From the IMG/VR virus record IMGVR_UViG_3300030451_002189, positions 1 to 36,035 of that record: a stretch of 36,035 nt of DNA. One strand, given 5' to 3'. Shown piece by piece: positions 33,748-36,035 of this stretch. A program made the translations under genes and the position numbers. Each line of letters opens with the position of its first letter. Positions within the stretch are counted from its first letter, which is position 1. The stretch comes from a virus. A model generated the notes under the pieces. It was not told where the DNA came from and did not search any database. It worked only from the letters and a program-made list of their open reading frames with translations.

Positions 33748-34626
33748 ATGTATCACAAAAAGAAAAAAATGAACATGCCAGGAGGAGGCATGATGAGACC
33801 TAAAATGATGATGCCAGGAGGAGGTATGATGAGACCAGTTAAAAAATTTCAGAACGGAGGTGTACCTCAAGGTGATCCCAACGCAGGTTCAGCTGCAGGA
33901 GCTGCAGGGGCTTCTATCGCTAAAGCTTTTGCCGCTGGCATGGCTGCAGGAGAAGACGCCTTGTTAGAAGACTTTGCGACTGAAGGGGAATTAGACCAAA
34001 TGAAATACCTTAATATGTTAATTGATTCTTCTACACAAGATAAAGACTACACTGCTATGGATACACAGGCAGGACGTAGACGCTCGCAAAGGGATTTGTA
34101 TGACGAATTGAATAATATAATTTCTAATATAGAAACTAGAATGCAAGGAGGAGAACGTCAAGAAAGGCTTTCTAAAGGAAACCCTAAGCCTGGCCCTTAT
34201 GAATTTGCTGCTGGAGGAAAGATGGATTACAAAGTAGCTAAGAGCTTAATGAATCCTATGATGGAAAAAGGCGGCATGACTAAGGATGAAAAGAAAGAAG
34301 CAAGAGAGAAAAGAAGGAAAGAGAATAAAGCAATCAGGGAAAATGAAAGGTTTCAGAGAAGAGCTGCTAGAGATCGTAAAGCTTTTACTTTTGGGACAAA
34401 AAGAAAAGGTGTAGAAGCACTTTTAGAAAATCTTGCTAACCCAGAAAAAGCTTATGAAAAGCAGCAAATAAGAAAGCAGTTAGGAAGAATGGTTGCTCTT
34501 GGACTTATAGGAGGGCTAACTCCTAACATAGCTAGGCAGATAAAACAAAGAGGTAAGTTTGTTCCTCAGAATGAAACGTCAAGCTTATTAGAAAGAATTT
34601 TGCCAGGACTATTTACAGAAGATTAA
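33748..34626 (+). CDS. Gly/Met-rich protein with charged helical middle
   Basis: A 292-aa protein. It starts with Lys-rich MYHKKKKMN and two copies of MPGGGMMRP, then KKFQNGGVPQ, an Ala/Gly helix (AAGAAGASIAKAFAAGMAAG), the phrases EFAAGGKMDYK and EKGGMTKDEKKEAREKRRKE (basic coiled coil), and an Arg/Gly/Phe-rich end. The K-aromatic-x-x-GG pattern recurs in other small genes here. Short GGGMM-type repeats are frequent in marine phage proteins reported as structural, but no function is known to me. It begins 2 bases after the barrel gene and ends 2 bases before the next gene. Confidence 0.55.
   Translation: MYHKKKKMNMPGGGMMRPKMMMPGGGMMRPVKKFQNGGVPQGDPNAGSAAGAAGASIAKAFAAGMAAGEDALLEDFATEGELDQMKYLNMLIDSSTQDKDYTAMDTQAGRRRSQRDLYDELNNIISNIETRMQGGERQERLSKGNPKPGPYEFAAGGKMDYKVAKSLMNPMMEKGGMTKDEKKEAREKRRKENKAIRENERFQRRAARDRKAFTFGTKRKGVEALLENLANPEKAYEKQQIRKQLGRMVALGLIGGLTPNIARQIKQRGKFVPQNETSSLLERILPGLFTED
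33775..33836 (+). repeat. 26-base direct repeat (two copies)
   Basis: Copies at 33775-33800 and 33811-33836, separated by 10 bases, differ at one position and both encode MPGGGMMRP. They are likely recent slippage or unequal-recombination products inside the coding sequence. Confidence 0.85.
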
Positions 34627-34628
34627 TT

Positions 34629-35078
34629 ATGAAAGCTAAAAAATTTCCAGACTTAACTGGTGACGGTAAAACAACAATGGCAGACATCTTAAAAGGACGA
34701 GGCGTTTTTGCTAGGGGAGGAATGATGCGTAACTATGAGCAAGGTGGAAGCGCACCTATGACTCCAGTTGATGGACAAGTTTTACAAGATGAATCAGGTC
34801 GTGAATATGTTTTATTCAGTAAAGGTGAAGGCATGGCTCCTGTAAAAGTTTACTCTGATGACTACGGATGGAACGAAGTAGATGGAGTTTTAGAAAGAGG
34901 TATTCAGTTTATTAGAACTGATATAACATACCCTGTTATTCCTGATGAAGAGTTTGGAGGTCTTAAGTTGGATGCTGTTAGATATGACGCTCAGATGAGC
35001 GATAGATCTGGAGGTATGTCAGATGACATGATGATGGAGGAAGAACAGCCTCAAATGGGAATGCGACCTATACGATAA
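34629..35078 (+). CDS. Small phage protein with dockerin/EF-hand-like motif
   Basis: A 149-aa protein. KKFPDLTGDGKTTMADILKG (~4-23) has a D-x-T-x-D-G-K-x-T-x-x-D spacing like a dockerin or EF-hand calcium loop, and the phrase is common near GG-rich proteins in marine phages as I recall. It is followed by GRGVFARGGMMRNYEQGG, again the K/N-aromatic-x-x-GG theme. The second half has a beta-rich core and a Met/Asp/Glu-rich tail (DDMMMEEEQPQMGMRP). No signal peptide is visible. It is probably a virion-associated or assembly protein; the role is unassigned. Confidence 0.6.
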   Translation: MKAKKFPDLTGDGKTTMADILKGRGVFARGGMMRNYEQGGSAPMTPVDGQVLQDESGREYVLFSKGEGMAPVKVYSDDYGWNEVDGVLERGIQFIRTDITYPVIPDEEFGGLKLDAVRYDAQMSDRSGGMSDDMMMEEEQPQMGMRPIR

Positions 35079-35082
35079 TGAC

Positions 35083-35367
35083 ATGGCTAGGCAAATAGGA
35101 GAAGATACTAAAGTAACGCTAGACCTAAAAACAATAGGTATGGGAGTCGCAGGTTTAGCAGCTCTTATTGGAATGTGGTTTGCTCTTCAAGCAGATATAG
35201 CTTTAGCTATGGAACTACCTGAGCCAGCTGATCCAGAGATCACACGCATGGAGTTTGATATGAAGGACCAGCTAGTACGACAAACAATAATGACAACTCA
35301 AGAAGATGTGTCAGAATTAAAAGAAGACCTGGATCGCATCGAAGAAAAAATAGATAAACTACAGTAA
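35083..35367 (+). CDS. Single-TM coiled-coil membrane protein
   Basis: A 94-aa protein with one membrane segment at about residues 16-40 (IGMGVAGLAALIGMWFALQA) and an acidic coiled coil to the end (SELKEDLDRIEEKIDKLQ). The topology (short N-terminal tail, one TM, long coiled coil) fits an inner-membrane spanin or a holin/antiholin accessory protein; similar small proteins occur beside phage lysis genes. The ATG at 35083 is used; an overlapping ATG at 35078 reads another frame. A clear endolysin partner is not seen in this window, so the lysis role is tentative. Confidence 0.6.
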   Translation: MARQIGEDTKVTLDLKTIGMGVAGLAALIGMWFALQADIALAMELPEPADPEITRMEFDMKDQLVRQTIMTTQEDVSELKEDLDRIEEKIDKLQ

Positions 35368-35369
35368 TT

Positions 35370-35567
35370 ATGAGGCATGTAAAAAAGCTCCCAAGAGATA
35401 GAAGTAATAATCTAAAGCTTAGCAAAAGCGATAGGGAAAAAATAAAAAAGCTTAAAAGAAAAACAAAAAATAAAAGACCCTCTACATCAGAAATAGGAAG
35501 AGCTGCCGCTATGGGTGCTGCAAAAGGCATTAAAGATTTAGGTATGAAGCTTATGAAAAAAAAGTAA
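35370..35567 (+). CDS. Small basic protein of unknown function
   Basis: A 65-aa protein with Lys/Arg making up about one third of residues (KLSKSDREKIKKLKRKTKNK), one short Ala/Gly helix (EIGRAAAMGAAKGIKDLG) and a MKKK end. It is tightly coupled: 2 bases after the previous stop, one-base overlap (TAATG) with the next. No family is recognised. Charge suggests nucleic-acid or membrane-surface binding. Confidence 0.5.
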   Translation: MRHVKKLPRDRSNNLKLSKSDREKIKKLKRKTKNKRPSTSEIGRAAAMGAAKGIKDLGMKLMKKK

Positions 35568-35905
35568 TGAAGCATCTAATCTACATATGTTTATTTGCAG
35601 TCACATCTCTTAATATGAGTATACCAGACTCTGGCATATGTGTTGTAGAGTTTAACGCAGCTTTTAATTCAGCGAATAGTGTAGAATGGATTGATGATTT
35701 AAGCGATTGTAAAAACAAACGCATAGATATCGCTGCTGAACCAGACATGCAGCGTGAACATAAAATTGTTGTTGTACCAACAGTTATTGTATTTAATGAT
35801 GGGGAGGAAGTAGAAAGATTCCAAGCAAATATAATGATGCAACTAGAGGCAACTCAAGATGAAGTGCAGGAGGCGGTTGATGAAATAATGATGAGCTGGT
35901 TCTAA
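35567..35905 (+). CDS. Thioredoxin-fold protein lacking the CxxC active site
   Basis: A 112-aa protein. A hydrophobic N-terminus (MKHLIYICLFAVTSLNMS) may be a signal or anchor. Then CVVEFNAAFNSANS (24-37) takes the place of the thioredoxin strand-WCxxC helix but has no CxxC pair; the only cysteines in the mature part are C24 and C48. KIVVVPTVIVFNDGEEVERF (66-85) contains the cis-Pro loop (VPT) and the final strands of a thioredoxin fold. The fold call is good; redox activity is unlikely in the usual form. In phages such proteins may serve as a structural or scaffolding subunit. Related sequences occur in marine phages as I recall. Confidence 0.65.
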   Translation: MKHLIYICLFAVTSLNMSIPDSGICVVEFNAAFNSANSVEWIDDLSDCKNKRIDIAAEPDMQREHKIVVVPTVIVFNDGEEVERFQANIMMQLEATQDEVQEAVDEIMMSWF

Positions 35906-36035
35906 TGCGAGCTAAAAAAGATCCAAAGGTAGGTACAGGAAAAAAGCCTAAAGGCTCTGGAAGACGGCTGTACACAGATGAAAATCCTAAAGATACAGTA
36001 GGAATAAAGTTTGCTACACCCGAAGATGCAAGGGC
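35905..36035 (+). CDS. Conserved small basic phage protein (3' truncated by window edge)
   Basis: Starts at ATG 35905, overlapping the previous stop by one base (TAATG), and runs open to the window end. The visible start (MRAKKDPKVGTGKKPKGSGR, then RLYTDENPKDTVGIKFATPE) is a phrase I recall from a small family of unknown function found in phages of very different marine hosts; possibly the DUF5872 family, which I cannot check here. It is very basic at its N-terminus. Only 43 residues are complete. Confidence 0.75.
   Translation, partial: MRAKKDPKVGTGKKPKGSGRRLYTDENPKDTVGIKFATPEDAR

Overview
The window is a densely packed, single-strand (all +) stretch of a tailed-phage genome, most likely a short-tailed (podovirus-like) phage of a marine Bacteroidota host, probably a flavobacterium. 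The host call rests on three things in the sequence. Six of the few intergenic gaps carry a TAnnTTTG box, the Bacteroidota -7 promoter element. Starts lack Shine-Dalgarno sequences and have A/T-rich leaders. One gene encodes a secreted protein ending in a type IX secretion system (T9SS) C-terminal sorting domain, a pathway confined to Bacteroidota and close relatives. Both ends are cut inside genes: terminase at the left and a small basic protein at the right. No gap exceeds about 80 bases, and I see no tRNA, CRISPR array, integrase or insertion sequence.

Layout. 2-3692: DNA packaging (large terminase C-terminal part, portal with a long Met/Gln-rich coiled-coil tail). 3695-8348: a fibre with an internal duplication, two small structural proteins and a string of small, mostly basic proteins, two of them tandem paralogs. 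8380-12182: head module (probable scaffold, major capsid protein, small decoration-like protein, a 270-aa unknown), punctuated by three hairpins. 12248-18209: two neck/adaptor-like proteins and a 1466-aa tail-nozzle ('muzzle'/stabilization) protein. 18258-29556: probable internal/ejected virion proteins, ending in a 2978-aa giant with large-polyvalent-protein features. 29540-29980: holin-like membrane protein. 29980-33745: envelope cassette (T9SS-targeted Cys-rich repeat protein, 62-aa Cys protein, outer-membrane beta-barrel). 33748-36035: Gly/Met-rich protein, dockerin-like-motif protein, TM/coiled-coil protein, a basic peptide, a thioredoxin-fold protein without CxxC, and a truncated conserved small protein.

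How it works together. Genes abut or overlap by 1-17 bases, which implies long polycistronic messages with translational coupling, restarted at the TAnnTTTG boxes. At three of these boxes (portal, first adaptor, giant ejection protein) the ATG lies only 4-5 bases beyond the box, so transcripts there may be leaderless. The head module has a CGN-shifted arginine codon usage in scaffold and capsid genes, as expected for high expression. The most unusual part is the envelope cassette. The phage appears to encode a surface protein that must use the host's T9SS for export, next to its own outer-membrane barrel, so it may remodel the host surface during infection or put the protein to use at or after lysis.
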